This document shows, piece by piece, positions 32,328 through 40,704 of a stretch of 64,000 nt of DNA. The notes below the pieces were generated by a model. It made no database searches. It was not told the origin of the DNA and was given only the letters and a program-made list of their open reading frames with translations. The number at the start of each line of letters is the position of its first letter. Position 1 is the first letter of the stretch. A program made the translations under genes and the position numbers. Location: positions 248,001 through 312,000 of the forward strand of contig NZ_FNIQ01000001.1 in the NCBI RefSeq assembly GCF_900104025.1, given 5' to 3'. This stretch comes from Geodermatophilus sp. DSM 45219 (GTDB lineage Bacteria > Actinomycetota > Actinomycetes > Mycobacteriales > Geodermatophilaceae).

Positions 32328-34410
32328 GGCCGCCAGCCGCGAGGGCGCCATCGCCGCCGCGCGGGAGCAGTACGGCTCGTCCGTCCGCATCGTGGGGATC
32401 CGCCGGGTCCGCACCGGCGGGGTGATGGGCTTCTTCACCACCGAGCGCTTCGTGGCCGAGGTCGAGGAGCCCCCGGCGCCCGCGCCGGCGGTCGAGCGGC
32501 GCCCCGCGTCGAAGGCCGAGTCGATGGCCCGCATCGAGGCCGCGCTGCGCCGGGACCCGGTGCTGCCCGACCCGGTCGACGAGGTGGCCGACCTGCTCGG
32601 TGGCCGAGCCGACCAGCCCGCCGTCGGGCTGTACTCCCGCACGTCCGCGCCGCGCACCGCCCGCCCGGCCGCGGCGAAGGGCTTCCGGACGGCGGCTCCG
32701 AAGGCGCCGGCCGCGGCCGCCGCGCCGGCCCCGGCGCCCGCTCCCGTGGTGGACGACGCCCCGCTGTCACCCTCGCCGTTCACCGCGGCGCTGGCGCAGA
32801 TGGTCGCCCGCGACGTCGACGTGCGCGAGGCCGTGGACGACGCGATCGCGGCGGTCGCGGCTGCTGCTCCGGCGCCCGCTGCTCCTGCCGCACCTGCTCC
32901 GGCCCCGGCGGCGCCCCCGCCCGCTACCGCTGCTCCCGCCGCTGCCGTCGTCCCGCCCGCTCCGGCTCCGGTCACGCCGGCCCCGGCTGCACCGGCCCCC
33001 GCCTGGGAGGCCGAGCTGCCGCCGGCGGCCCCGCCCGCGCCGGCCGTCGTCCCCCCGTCGGCCCCCGCCGCCCGGCCCGCCGCGGCCACCGTCCCCCCGC
33101 TGCCCGAGCCGGTCACCGTCCCGGAGTGGGTGCACGAGCCGGACCTCAGCACCGGCCCGGTCACCTCCCGCGAGGAGGCGATCGCCGAGGTGCTGCGCGC
33201 GGCGCTGGCCCACGACACCTCCGAGGCGGCGCTGACCCAGCTGCTGCGGGGCGTGCTGGCCGGGTCCGCGCCGGCCGAGCAGGACGCCGACGCGGCCGAC
33301 GGCGCGTGGGACGAGTTCGCCGAGGCGCACACCGCCGAGATCCCCGTGTGGGTCGACGCGACCGCCGAGGCCGACGAGTGGGAGGTGGACGCCGACGTCC
33401 TGGCCCCGACCGCCAGCGACCCGGCCCCGCTCCCCCTCGACGCCACCACGGTGCTGCCGCCGCTGTCGCTGCTCCCGCCGCGGGCGCCGGGCACCGCGCT
33501 GGCCGTCCCGCCGCTGCTGTCGCGGCCGCCGGTGCCGCCGGCGATCGGCCGCGGCCCGGGCCAGTCGGTCGCCCGTGCGTCGCAGCCGGCCGCGGACTCC
33601 CGGCTGGCCACCGTGACCCGGTTGCCGGTGGACAAGCGCGCCGCCGCATGGCGCCGGTCCGCGCCGATGGTGGTGCCCTCGGTGCGGGGCCGGTCGACGT
33701 CCGCGGTCGCCAGCGGTCCGCTCCCCGGCGCGGCCGAGGACGCCCTGATCTGCCGGCTGCTGGAGCTCGGCGTGCCCGAGCAGCTGCTCGGCGAGGACTT
33801 CGCCGTCGAGGTCACCCGGTCCGGCGCCTACGCCGCGCTGACCCGCGCACTGGCCGCCGGCCTCCCCGCGGCGCCGGCGCTGCCCTCCGGTGCCGGTGAG
33901 GTGCTGCTGGTCGTGGGGCCCGGCGTCGAGACCCTCGCCGCCGCACGCTCCCTGGCCGCCTCGCTGCGGCTGGACGGCGAGCAGCTGCAGTGGGCCTCCC
34001 GCGGCGACCTGGCCGCGCTGGCCCCGCGCAGCAACCGGATCACCAGCATCGACACCGCGCTGGAGCGCAAGCAGAATGCCGACCGGTCCAGCGCGCTGAC
34101 GATCGTGGCGGTCGACGTCCCGCTGCGCGCCGGTGGCGGTGCCTGGCTGGAGCAGATGGTCGCGGTGTTCGCACCGGTCGGCGTGTGGGCGGTCGTCGAG
34201 GCCACCCGCAAGCCCGAGGACGTCGGCCCGTGGCTGGACGCGCTGCCCCGCGTGGACGCGCTCATGGTCCAGGACACCGACCTGACCGCCGACCCGGCCG
34301 CCGTCCTGGGCCGGACCGCCACGCCCGTGGCCCTCCTCGACGGTGCGCGGGCGACCGCCCACCGCTGGGCGTCGCTGCTCTGCGAGCGGCTGGAGACCGC
34401 GGGGGCATGA
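32308..34410 (+). CDS. FlhF-like protein with degenerate GTPase domain
   Basis: A 700-residue protein in the flhF position, overlapping flhA by 20 bases. The first 50 residues match the FlhF N-terminus (EAASREGAIAAAREQYGSSV, RIVGIRRVRTGGVMGFFTTE). Residues about 100-480 are a very long Ala/Pro linker. The last 200 residues have the SRP-GTPase outline, but the motifs are lost: the P-loop reads VVGPGVETLAAARSLAASLR (no GKT), there is no DTAGR, and no TKxD. So it cannot bind GTP in the usual way. FlhF normally sets flagellar number and place; this may be a scaffold that keeps the placement role. Confidence 0.8.
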   Translation: MPLPSVEAASREGAIAAAREQYGSSVRIVGIRRVRTGGVMGFFTTERFVAEVEEPPAPAPAVERRPASKAESMARIEAALRRDPVLPDPVDEVADLLGGRADQPAVGLYSRTSAPRTARPAAAKGFRTAAPKAPAAAAAPAPAPAPVVDDAPLSPSPFTAALAQMVARDVDVREAVDDAIAAVAAAAPAPAAPAAPAPAPAAPPPATAAPAAAVVPPAPAPVTPAPAAPAPAWEAELPPAAPPAPAVVPPSAPAARPAAATVPPLPEPVTVPEWVHEPDLSTGPVTSREEAIAEVLRAALAHDTSEAALTQLLRGVLAGSAPAEQDADAADGAWDEFAEAHTAEIPVWVDATAEADEWEVDADVLAPTASDPAPLPLDATTVLPPLSLLPPRAPGTALAVPPLLSRPPVPPAIGRGPGQSVARASQPAADSRLATVTRLPVDKRAAAWRRSAPMVVPSVRGRSTSAVASGPLPGAAEDALICRLLELGVPEQLLGEDFAVEVTRSGAYAALTRALAAGLPAAPALPSGAGEVLLVVGPGVETLAAARSLAASLRLDGEQLQWASRGDLAALAPRSNRITSIDTALERKQNADRSSALTIVAVDVPLRAGGGAWLEQMVAVFAPVGVWAVVEATRKPEDVGPWLDALPRVDALMVQDTDLTADPAAVLGRTATPVALLDGARATAHRWASLLCERLETAGA

Positions 34411-34631
34411 GCCCGCTGCGCTGGGACGTGCTGGCGGTGTCGCTCCTCCTGGCCCTGCCGGTGCTGGCCCTCGGGCTGCGCGGTGACCTGTCCGGCGACG
34501 ACGTCGTCGTGCGGCTGCCGTGGTGCCTGGCGGCGGGCTGGGCTGCGGTGGCGCTGCTGCGCTGGGCCGCCATCCCGCGCCCGCCGGCCGCCCCGACCCC
34601 TGCCGAGGACGATCTCACCCCGACGGTCTGA
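34407..34631 (+). CDS. Small two-helix membrane protein
   Basis: 74 residues starting MSPLRWDVLAVSLLLALPVL, with two hydrophobic segments at about 8-25 and 37-53 (WCLAAGWAAVALLRWAAI) and a polar Pro-rich C-terminus. The ATG overlaps the stop of the FlhF-like gene (ATGA), so it is the last gene of the flagellar operon. I do not recognise a family. It could be a partner of the FlhF-like protein at the membrane. Confidence 0.6.
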   Translation: MSPLRWDVLAVSLLLALPVLALGLRGDLSGDDVVVRLPWCLAAGWAAVALLRWAAIPRPPAAPTPAEDDLTPTV

Positions 34632-34656
34632 CCCCGGCGACCGCCGCCCGGCTCGG

Positions 34657-34728
34657 CACTCTCGCGCGGTTCCTGAAGCACGCGCGCTGCTGCAGCAGCG
34701 CCACGACGTCGGGAACAGCGCCAGAGTG
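34657..34728. repeat. Imperfect palindromic element, left copy
   Basis: CACTCTCGCGCGGTTCC at the left end and GGGAACAGCGCCAGAGTG at the right end are near-complementary, with a GCGCTGCTGCAGCAGCGC-like core. A homologous palindrome lies just after the next gene (35726-35797). Confidence 0.75.
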
Positions 34729-34791
34729 GTCGCCGTCCACAGATCCGGTTGATCGCTCCCCCGGCCCCGGCGTGGCCACCAGGCTGGAGGC

Positions 34792-35727
34792 GTGACAGCC
34801 CCGGATCACGAGCCGCCGTTCCTCCTGCGCCGGGCGGACGCGCTGACCGGGGGCTTCGACGACGCGGAGCTCGCCCGGATGGTGCGCCGCGGGGAGCTCC
34901 GCCGCCTGCAGCGCGGTACCTACGCGCACTCGCCGGCGGACCTGCCCACGGACGCCGCCGCGAGACATCGCCTCACCGTGCTGGCCACGATGCCCGGACT
35001 CCGGGTACCCGCGGTGGTGAGCCACCTCTCGGCCGCGGTCCTGCACGGCCTGCCCGTGTGGGGGGTGCTGCTCGCCCGCGTCCACGTCACTCGCCGCCCG
35101 CCGGTGAGTGGCACCGGCAGCACGCGCTTGCGACAGCACGTGGCACGGGTGCCGGAGAACCACCTCACCCTGGTCGACGGGGTCGAGACCACGAGCGTCA
35201 CGCGGACCGTGGTGGACGTCGCCCGGTCGGTGCCCTTCGAGTCCGCCGTCGTGCTCGCCGACCACGCGCTCCGGTCGGGCAGCACCACCCGGCAGGACCT
35301 CGTGGACTGCGTCACGCGGATGGGTCGGATCCCCGGGATCCGCGCCGCCGCGCGGGTGGTCGACTTCGCCGACCCGCTCAGCGAGAGCGTGGGTGAGAGC
35401 CGCAGCAGGGTGCTGATCCACCGGCTGGGACTCCGGCCGCCCGACCTGCAGGTGCGGGTCCGCCGCCGCGACGGCAGCGTCATGGCCCGCTGCGACTTCG
35501 GCTGGGAGGTGCACCGCACCCTCGGGGAGTTCGACGGGCGGGTGAAGTACGGTCGGCTCCTGGGACCGGGGCAGGAGCCAGGTGACGTCGTCTTCAGGGA
35601 GAAGCGGCGGGAGGACGAGCTGCGCGACCACCGCTGGCAGGTCGTCCGCTGGACATGGGACGACCTCGATCGCCCGCGCGGCGTCGGCGATCGCCTCCTG
35701 CGGGCCTTCGCCCGGGGCGGCCGCTGA
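34792..35727 (+). CDS. AbiEi-type antitoxin-domain / DUF559-like protein
   Basis: 311 residues. The N-terminal 55 residues look like the winged-helix domain of AbiEi antitoxins (DDAELARMVRRGELRRLQRG, TYAH). The middle has the actinobacterial AbiEi-like core (AVVSHLSAAVLHGLPVWG, TSVTRTVVDVARSVPFESAV, VLADHALRSG). The C-terminal 100 residues are DUF559/Vsr-like (CDFGWEVHRTLGEFDGRVKY with an acidic D..E..D-K pattern, DHRWQVVRWTWDDL). No AbiEii toxin is next to it. Such orphan genes are common in actinobacteria and of unknown function. It is framed by two palindromic repeats, which suggests insertion at this border. Confidence 0.75.
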   Translation: MTAPDHEPPFLLRRADALTGGFDDAELARMVRRGELRRLQRGTYAHSPADLPTDAAARHRLTVLATMPGLRVPAVVSHLSAAVLHGLPVWGVLLARVHVTRRPPVSGTGSTRLRQHVARVPENHLTLVDGVETTSVTRTVVDVARSVPFESAVVLADHALRSGSTTRQDLVDCVTRMGRIPGIRAAARVVDFADPLSESVGESRSRVLIHRLGLRPPDLQVRVRRRDGSVMARCDFGWEVHRTLGEFDGRVKYGRLLGPGQEPGDVVFREKRREDELRDHRWQVVRWTWDDLDRPRGVGDRLLRAFARGGR

Positions 35728-35797
35728 CTCTCGCGCGGTTCCCCTCACTCACGCGCTGATGCAGCAGCGCGACGGCGGGAGGAACCGCGCGAGAGTC
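35726..35797. repeat. Palindromic element, right copy
   Basis: GACTCTCGCGCGGTTCC at 35726-35742 is the inverted match of GGAACCGCGCGAGAGTC at 35781-35797; the core is ACGCGCTGATGCAGCAGCGC. It shares both ends and core with the copy at 34657. It may also serve as terminator between the AbiEi-like gene and the convergent phoH2. Confidence 0.82.
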
Positions 35798-35825
35798 ACC
35801 GCGCCGTACGCGGAGCCGGCCGGCG

Positions 35826-37121
35826 TCAGCGCGGGAGGTCCTCCAGCATCTCGGTGACCAGCGCGGCGATCGGCGAGCGCTCGGAGCGGGTGAGCGTCAC
35901 GTGCGCGAAGAGCGGGTGGCCCTTGAGCTGCTCGACCACCGCCGCGATGCCGTCGTGCCGGCCGACGCGCAGGTTGTCCCGCTGGGCGACGTCGTGGGTG
36001 AGCACCACCCGCGAGCCCGAGCCCAGCCGCGAGAGCACGGTCAGCAGCACCCCGCGCTCGAGCGACTGCGCCTCGTCGACGATCACGAACGAGTCGTGCA
36101 GCGACCGCCCGCGGATGTGCGTCAGCGGCAGCACCTCGATGAGGTCGCGCGAGGCGATCTCCTCCAGCACGACCTTGGACACCAGCGCGCCGAGGGTGTC
36201 GTAGACCGCCTGCGCCCAGGGTGACATCTTGTCGCCCTCGCTGCCGGGGAGGTAGCCGAGCTCCTGCCCGCCGACGGCGTACAGCGGCCGGAAGACGACG
36301 ACCTTCGCGTGCGCCCGGCGCTCCATCACCGACTCCAGGCCCGCGCACAGCGCCAGCGCCGACTTGCCGGTGCCGGCCCGCCCGCCCAGCGACACGATGC
36401 CGATCTCGGGGTCGAGAAGCAGGTCCAGGGCGATCCGCTGCTCCGCGGAGCGCCCGTGCAAGCCGAAGGCCTCGCGGTCGCCGCGCACCAGCCGCACGTG
36501 CTTGTCCGGCGTCACCCGCCCCAGTGCCGACCCGCGCGAGGACAGCAGCACCAGCCCGGTGTGCGCGGGCAGCTCGGCCGCGGCCGGCGCGTACACCTCG
36601 CCGTCGTCGTAGAGGGCGGCCAGCTCGGCGTCGTCCAGGGAGAGCTCGGCCATCCCGGTCCAGCCGGCGTCGACGGCGTCCAGTGCCCGGTAGTCGTCGG
36701 TGTCCAGGCCCACCGCCGCGGCCTTGACCCGCAGCGGCACGTCCTTGGTGACCAGGCAGACGTCGCGGCCGTCGGCGCGCAGGTTGAGCGCCACCACCAT
36801 GATCCGGCTGTCGTTGCTGTCGTTGCGGAAACCGGCCGGGAGCACCGACGGCTCGCTGTGGTTGAGCTCGACGTGCAGCGTGCCGCCGTCCTCACCGACC
36901 GGGACCGGCGCGTCCAGCCGCCCGTGCCGCACCCGCAGGTCGTCGAGCATCCGCAGCGCCTGCCGGGCGAACCAGCCGAGCTCGGGGTGGTTGCGCTTGT
37001 CCTCCAGCTCCCCGATCACGACGAGCGGGAGGACCACGTCGTGGGCGCCCATGCGCAGCAGCGCACCGGGGTCGGAGAGCAGGACGGAGGTGTCGAGGAC
37101 GAACGTGCGCCGAGTGTTCAC
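35826..37121 (-). CDS. phoH2: PIN-PhoH fusion protein (PhoH2)
   Basis: 431 residues. The N-terminal 150 residues are a PIN ribonuclease domain ([44 protein letters not shown], acidic D/E residues kept). The C-terminal part is a PhoH NTPase with P-loop [15 protein letters not shown] (about 247-261) and [12 protein letters not shown] (about 345-356). Mycobacterial PhoH2 with this layout is a sequence-specific RNA helicase/RNase, and length matches the M. tuberculosis protein. The GTG at 37121 has GGGAG seven bases upstream. A small upstream ORF overlaps it by four bases. Confidence 0.93.
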   Translation of the reverse strand: MNTRRTFVLDTSVLLSDPGALLRMGAHDVVLPLVVIGELEDKRNHPELGWFARQALRMLDDLRVRHGRLDAPVPVGEDGGTLHVELNHSEPSVLPAGFRNDSNDSRIMVVALNLRADGRDVCLVTKDVPLRVKAAAVGLDTDDYRALDAVDAGWTGMAELSLDDAELAALYDDGEVYAPAAAELPAHTGLVLLSSRGSALGRVTPDKHVRLVRGDREAFGLHGRSAEQRIALDLLLDPEIGIVSLGGRAGTGKSALALCAGLESVMERRAHAKVVVFRPLYAVGGQELGYLPGSEGDKMSPWAQAVYDTLGALVSKVVLEEIASRDLIEVLPLTHIRGRSLHDSFVIVDEAQSLERGVLLTVLSRLGSGSRVVLTHDVAQRDNLRVGRHDGIAAVVEQLKGHPLFAHVTLTRSERSPIAALVTEMLEDLPR

Positions 37122-37345
37122 GAGTCGACTCCCGTGGGGCGCAGTGCGCGCCCCGGCTCGAAGGTGGCCGGGCCCCGGCCGAGGAGCCGGGTACCGGCCC
37201 CCCTGGTCGACGAGATCGTCAGCACCAACCGGGCCTCCCGTGGACGGCGAGGTGAGCTCGCCCTCCACCGCGGACGGTAGGCCCGCGAGGTGACAGGAAC
37301 GTGTCCTCCAGCGGGCGTGTCCCCCCATCGGGGCACCAGCGGCAC
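37118..37345 (-). CDS. Possible small ORF overlapping phoH2 (PhoAT-like position)
   Basis: An open frame of up to 75 codons whose TGA (37120-37118) overlaps the phoH2 GTG in the 4-base GTGA arrangement. In mycobacteria a small gene, phoAT, overlaps phoH2 in just this way. The product here is Arg/Pro-rich and not recognisably similar to anything. In such GC-rich DNA an open frame of this length is expected by chance, so this is only a candidate. A shorter start within the frame is also possible. Confidence 0.25.
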   Translation of the reverse strand: MPLVPRWGDTPAGGHVPVTSRAYRPRWRASSPRRPREARLVLTISSTRGAGTRLLGRGPATFEPGRALRPTGVDS

Positions 37346-37353
37346 CAGGCGCC

Positions 37354-37530
37354 TCAGCGCCGGTCACGCCTCCGGACAGCGACCAGCACCCAGATCACCG
37401 GCACCAGCAGGACCGGCCACTGCAGTCTCAGGTCGCCCAGCCACCAGAGCCCGCCGACCAGCAGCACGGCCAGCCACCCCGCCGTCCACAGGCCCAGGTC
37501 ACGGGCCTCCTCCGGGCTGTGCCGTGCCAT
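37354..37530 (-). CDS. 58-residue small membrane protein
   Basis: Reading back from the ATG at 37530 gives [20 protein letters not shown] and then two hydrophobic stretches rich in Trp, Leu and Val ([31 protein letters not shown]), ending in RRRDRR. Two short membrane helices with a positively charged C-terminus fit a real small membrane protein. Codon third positions are G/C throughout. It lies between the DUF885-type peptidase and phoH2 on the same strand. No family recognised. Confidence 0.55.
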   Translation of the reverse strand: MARHSPEEARDLGLWTAGWLAVLLVGGLWWLGDLRLQWPVLLVPVIWVLVAVRRRDRR

Positions 37531-37562
37531 GTCACCCCCGCCACGTCATCCGCACCGCCTGC

Positions 37563-38777
37563 TCAGGCGGCCCGCAGCTCGCCGGCGACCGCGGCCGGGG
37601 TGAGGGGCTCGTCGAGCAGGCGGAGGAAGCGGTCGGCCACCGGCTGGTCGGCCGGGCGGGCGTCCAGCCAGCGGGAGAGCAGGTCCGCGCCCTCCACGTA
37701 GGTGGTCGTGTAGGCGCGCCACAGCGGGTGGGTGAGGAACCGCAGCTGCTGGCGGGCCCGGTCGGCGCTGACCAGCGACCAGCGCTGGATGAAGGCGGCC
37801 ACCTCGTCGGCCCCGGCGCCGCGGTCGTGCAGCATCACGGCGGCGTCCTGGCGCACCCGGTTCAGCGGCGCGGCGGCCGCGGCGATCCGCTCGGCCAGGT
37901 CCCCGTCGAAGTGCAGGCCCAGGTCGCCGAGCACCTCGGCCGCCCACGGCCCCCAGCCGTCCCCGATCGCGGCCTGCACGCCGAGGTCGGCCAGCCCCTC
38001 GGCCATGAGGCACTCGGGGGTGTTGACCAGGAAGACGGTGTGCTCGAGCCGGGAGCCGCGCTCGACCAGGCCCAGCTCCTTGCGGCAGTGCTCGGTGTGG
38101 TGGCCCGGGTAGGCCTCGTGGGCGACCAGGTGCGGCAGCTGGCCCAGCCGGTGCGGCAGGTCGGCGTTGATCGCCACCCGCGAGCGGTAGTCGCCCTCGT
38201 AGTAGTTGAAGCCCGACCACGGCTGGTCGGTGACCACCTCGTACCGGACCGTCTCCACCTCGGGCAGCCCGTACCCGGCGCGCACCCGGTCGCGCAGCGC
38301 GCTGGACAGGGCGTGCACCGCCTCGGCCAGCCGCCCGGGCGGGCACTCCTCGCGGCGGCGGTGCGCGGCGTAGCGGTCGGCCAGCGGACCGCTGCCCGGG
38401 AGCAGCGCGTCGAGCTCGGCGTGCGCGGCGCCGTACGCGGCGGCGTCGCCGAGGGTGAGGTCGACCTGGAAGTAGCTGCGCACCTCGTCGAGGAAGGCCA
38501 CCGGCTCGCCGCTCATCTTCCGCGCGGTGCACTCCAGCGCGGTGAGCTGGCCGCGCAGGAACCCGGTGCGGTCGGCGGGCAGGTCGGCCGCGGCGAGCTC
38601 GTGCAGCAGCCCGCGGGCCTGGTCGCGCAGCCCCTGCGGAGTGGGTGCGGGCTCCGCCTCCACCGCAGCGCGGACCCGCTTGTCGCCGGTGTAGGCGTCG
38701 ACGAACCCGGACTCCAGCCGGTCGAAGCGCAGCCCGAGCCGCACGTACTCCAGGGGGACGTCGAGCGCGCGGGCCAT
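37563..38777 (-). CDS. DUF885-type zinc metallopeptidase
   Basis: 404 residues. The motif HEAYPGHH (220-227), followed by ECLMAEGLADLG further on, is the zinc-binding signature of DUF885 proteins, an M32/M3-like peptidase group. The rest is helical (ALDVPLEYVRLGLRFDRLES at the start). Most DUF885 proteins are 550-600 residues, so this belongs to the shorter group. No signal peptide, so it is cytoplasmic. Substrate unknown. It follows the prenyl synthase gene on the same strand after 13 bases. Confidence 0.8.
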   Translation of the reverse strand: MARALDVPLEYVRLGLRFDRLESGFVDAYTGDKRVRAAVEAEPAPTPQGLRDQARGLLHELAAADLPADRTGFLRGQLTALECTARKMSGEPVAFLDEVRSYFQVDLTLGDAAAYGAAHAELDALLPGSGPLADRYAAHRRREECPPGRLAEAVHALSSALRDRVRAGYGLPEVETVRYEVVTDQPWSGFNYYEGDYRSRVAINADLPHRLGQLPHLVAHEAYPGHHTEHCRKELGLVERGSRLEHTVFLVNTPECLMAEGLADLGVQAAIGDGWGPWAAEVLGDLGLHFDGDLAERIAAAAAPLNRVRQDAAVMLHDRGAGADEVAAFIQRWSLVSADRARQQLRFLTHPLWRAYTTTYVEGADLLSRWLDARPADQPVADRFLRLLDEPLTPAAVAGELRAA

Positions 38778-38790
38778 GGCGGGCAGTTTC

Positions 38791-39570
38791 TCAGCCGCCG
38801 AAGCGCCGGTGCCGGGCGGAGTAGGCCCGCAGCGCCCGCAGGAAGTCCACCCGGCGGAAGTCGGGCCAGTAGACGTCGGTGAAGTGGAACTCCGAGTGCG
38901 CGGTCTGCCACATCAGGAAGCCGGACAGCCGCTGCTCCCCGCTCGTGCGGATCACCAGGTCCGGATCGGGCTGGCCGCGCGTGTAGAGGTGCTCGGCGAT
39001 GTGCTCGACCTCGAGGCAGGCGACCAGCTCGTCGAGCGTCGTCCCCCGTGCGGCGTGCTCGGCCAGCAGCGAGCGGACGGCGTCGGCGATCTCCCGCCGA
39101 CCGCCGTAGCCGACCGCCAGGTTGACCGACGCGCCCGGCCGGTCCCGGGTCGCCTCCTCCGCCTGCTTGAGGACGGCGACCGTCTCGGCCGGCAGCAGCT
39201 CCAGGGCCCCGACCGGCCGCAGCTGCCACCGCCGGTCGGGGGCGGCCAGGTCCTCGGCGACGCCCTCGATGATGCGCAGCAGCGGGACCAGCTCGGGCTC
39301 GGGCCGGGACAGGTTGTCGGTCGAGAGCAGGAAGAGCGTGACCACCGAGACGCCGGCCTCGTCGCACCAGCCGAGGAAGTCCGCGATCTTGTCCGCCCCG
39401 CGGCGGTGCCCGGCGTTGGGGTCCTCCAGGCCGATGGCCCGCGCCCACCGCCGGTTGCCGTCGACGATCACCCCGACGTGGCAGGGGATGTCAGCACCCT
39501 CCAGAGCCCGGGCGAGCCGGCGCTCGTACAGCTGGGTGAGGACCTCGCGTACCCACCGTCGGACCCCCAC
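38791..39570 (-). CDS. uppS: Cis-prenyltransferase (short-chain Z-isoprenyl diphosphate synthase)
   Basis: 259 residues with all UppS signatures: GVIVDGNRRWAR (catalytic Asp37), GHRRGADKIADFLGWCDEAG, LFLLSTDNLSRPEPEL, VNLAVGYGGRREIADA, PDLVIRTSGEQRLSGFLMWQ, SEFHFTDVYWPDF. It adds isopentenyl units in cis. By context it matches the mycobacterial Rv1086 type (Z-farnesyl diphosphate synthase), which feeds decaprenyl phosphate for cell wall synthesis. Product chain length cannot be read with certainty. The start GTG lies within a CCCAC/GTGGG palindrome and has little leader. Confidence 0.92.
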   Translation of the reverse strand: MGVRRWVREVLTQLYERRLARALEGADIPCHVGVIVDGNRRWARAIGLEDPNAGHRRGADKIADFLGWCDEAGVSVVTLFLLSTDNLSRPEPELVPLLRIIEGVAEDLAAPDRRWQLRPVGALELLPAETVAVLKQAEEATRDRPGASVNLAVGYGGRREIADAVRSLLAEHAARGTTLDELVACLEVEHIAEHLYTRGQPDPDLVIRTSGEQRLSGFLMWQTAHSEFHFTDVYWPDFRRVDFLRALRAYSARHRRFGG

Positions 39571-39705
39571 GGTGGGTCACAGTAAGCCCACTCCGCGGGG
39601 TCCCGCGCACCCGTCGTCCACCTGCACCGAGGCCCCGCGCCGTTGCCAGGCACCTCACAGCCCGCTCCCGTCGCCCCGCTCCCTACGGCCTCGTAACCTC
39701 GGCGC

Positions 39706-40521
39706 ATGAGCGACCCCCGCGGAGAGGGCGAGGCCGTCCGGGTCGAGGCCGACGGCGCCCAGATCGACGCGCCCGCCGGCCCGGCGCTGGCCACCGTCGT
39801 CGGTGAGGGCGAACAGGTCGAACGGACCTGGACCCGCGCCGACTTCGACCACGACAGCGACTGGGACCACCCCGACACCCGCCCGCGGATGCGCGGCTGG
39901 CTGCACCTGTTCGCGTTCTTCGGCGCGATCGTCGCCGGCGCCGTGCTCATCCCGCTGGGGTCGGTGCTCGGCGCCCGTGCCGGGTTCTCGGTCGCCGTCT
40001 ACTGCGCCACGATCTGCGGCCTGTTCGGCATCAGCGCGCTCTACCACCGCCGCCGCTGGTCACCGCGCGGCTGGAAGATCATGAAACGGCTCGACCACTC
40101 CATGATCTTCCTGTTCATCGCGGGCACGTACACCCCGTTCGCGCTGCTCGCGGTCGACCAGCCGACCGGCTACTGGGTGCTCGCCGGGGTCTGGGCCGGC
40201 GCGCTGGCCGGCGTCTCGCTCAAGCTCACCTGGCCGACCGCACCCCGCTGGGTCGGCGTGCCCCTCTACATCGGGCTGGGCTGGGTGGCGGTCTTCATCC
40301 TCACCGACATCCTGCACTTCGCCGGGGTGACGTCGCTGGTGCTGCTGGCCGTCGGCGGCGTGCTCTACACCGTGGGCGGGGTGGCCTACGCGGTGAAGCG
40401 CCCCAACCCCTGGCCCGATGTCTTCGGGTACCACGAGGTCTTCCACGCGATGACCGTCGTCGCCGCGATCTGCCACTACATCGCCGTCTACTTCGCGATG
40501 TACTCGAGCCCATTCGTCTGA
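39706..40521 (+). CDS. trhA: TrhA/hemolysin III family membrane protein
   Basis: 271 residues: a polar N-terminus of about 65 residues, then seven membrane helices with the PAQR-like signatures ALYHRRRWSPRGWKIMKRLD, HSMIFLFIAGTYTPFALLAV, and the C-terminal YHEVFHAMTVVAAICHYIAV with the metal-binding histidines (H in HSM, HEVFH, H). The family affects membrane energetics. It is divergent from the prenyl synthase gene, as Rv1085c is from Rv1086 in M. tuberculosis. The CGTAACCT box close to the ATG suggests a very short leader. Confidence 0.92.
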   Translation: MSDPRGEGEAVRVEADGAQIDAPAGPALATVVGEGEQVERTWTRADFDHDSDWDHPDTRPRMRGWLHLFAFFGAIVAGAVLIPLGSVLGARAGFSVAVYCATICGLFGISALYHRRRWSPRGWKIMKRLDHSMIFLFIAGTYTPFALLAVDQPTGYWVLAGVWAGALAGVSLKLTWPTAPRWVGVPLYIGLGWVAVFILTDILHFAGVTSLVLLAVGGVLYTVGGVAYAVKRPNPWPDVFGYHEVFHAMTVVAAICHYIAVYFAMYSSPFV

Positions 40522-40535
40522 CCTCCGGTCAGACA

Positions 40536-40602
40536 ACCGCGGCCAGGTGCCGTGCCGTGACATCGCGGTCCTCCGGACCGCACCGCGGCCACGTGCCGTG
40601 CC
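40536..40602. repeat. 21-bp direct repeat after trhA
   Basis: ACCGCGGCCAGGTGCCGTGCC at 40536-40556 recurs with one mismatch at 40582-40602. The two copies flank a short hairpin-forming sequence (GCGGTCCTCCGGACCGC). Function unknown. Confidence 0.6.
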
Positions 40603-40660
40603 CCTGTTGCTCTGAGCCGCTGCGTCCCTCGATCGCGGAGGCCTCCGGCCCCCACTCCTC

Positions 40661-40686
40661 GGGACCGCGGCTCCGCCGCCGGTCCC
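40661..40686. terminator. Hairpin between convergent trhA and the MenJ-like gene
   Basis: Arms GGGACCG and CGGTCCC with an internal GC-rich extension, just downstream of the minus-strand stop at 40705. Likely terminator for the reductase gene and possibly for trhA. Confidence 0.6.
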
Positions 40687-40704
40687 CTGCCCCTCACGCC
40701 CCGC

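Noticed and set aside
34657-35797. Insertion sequence or prophage att sites
   Set aside because: No transposase or integrase is encoded between or near the palindromes, so only a non-autonomous element or a target palindrome can be proposed.
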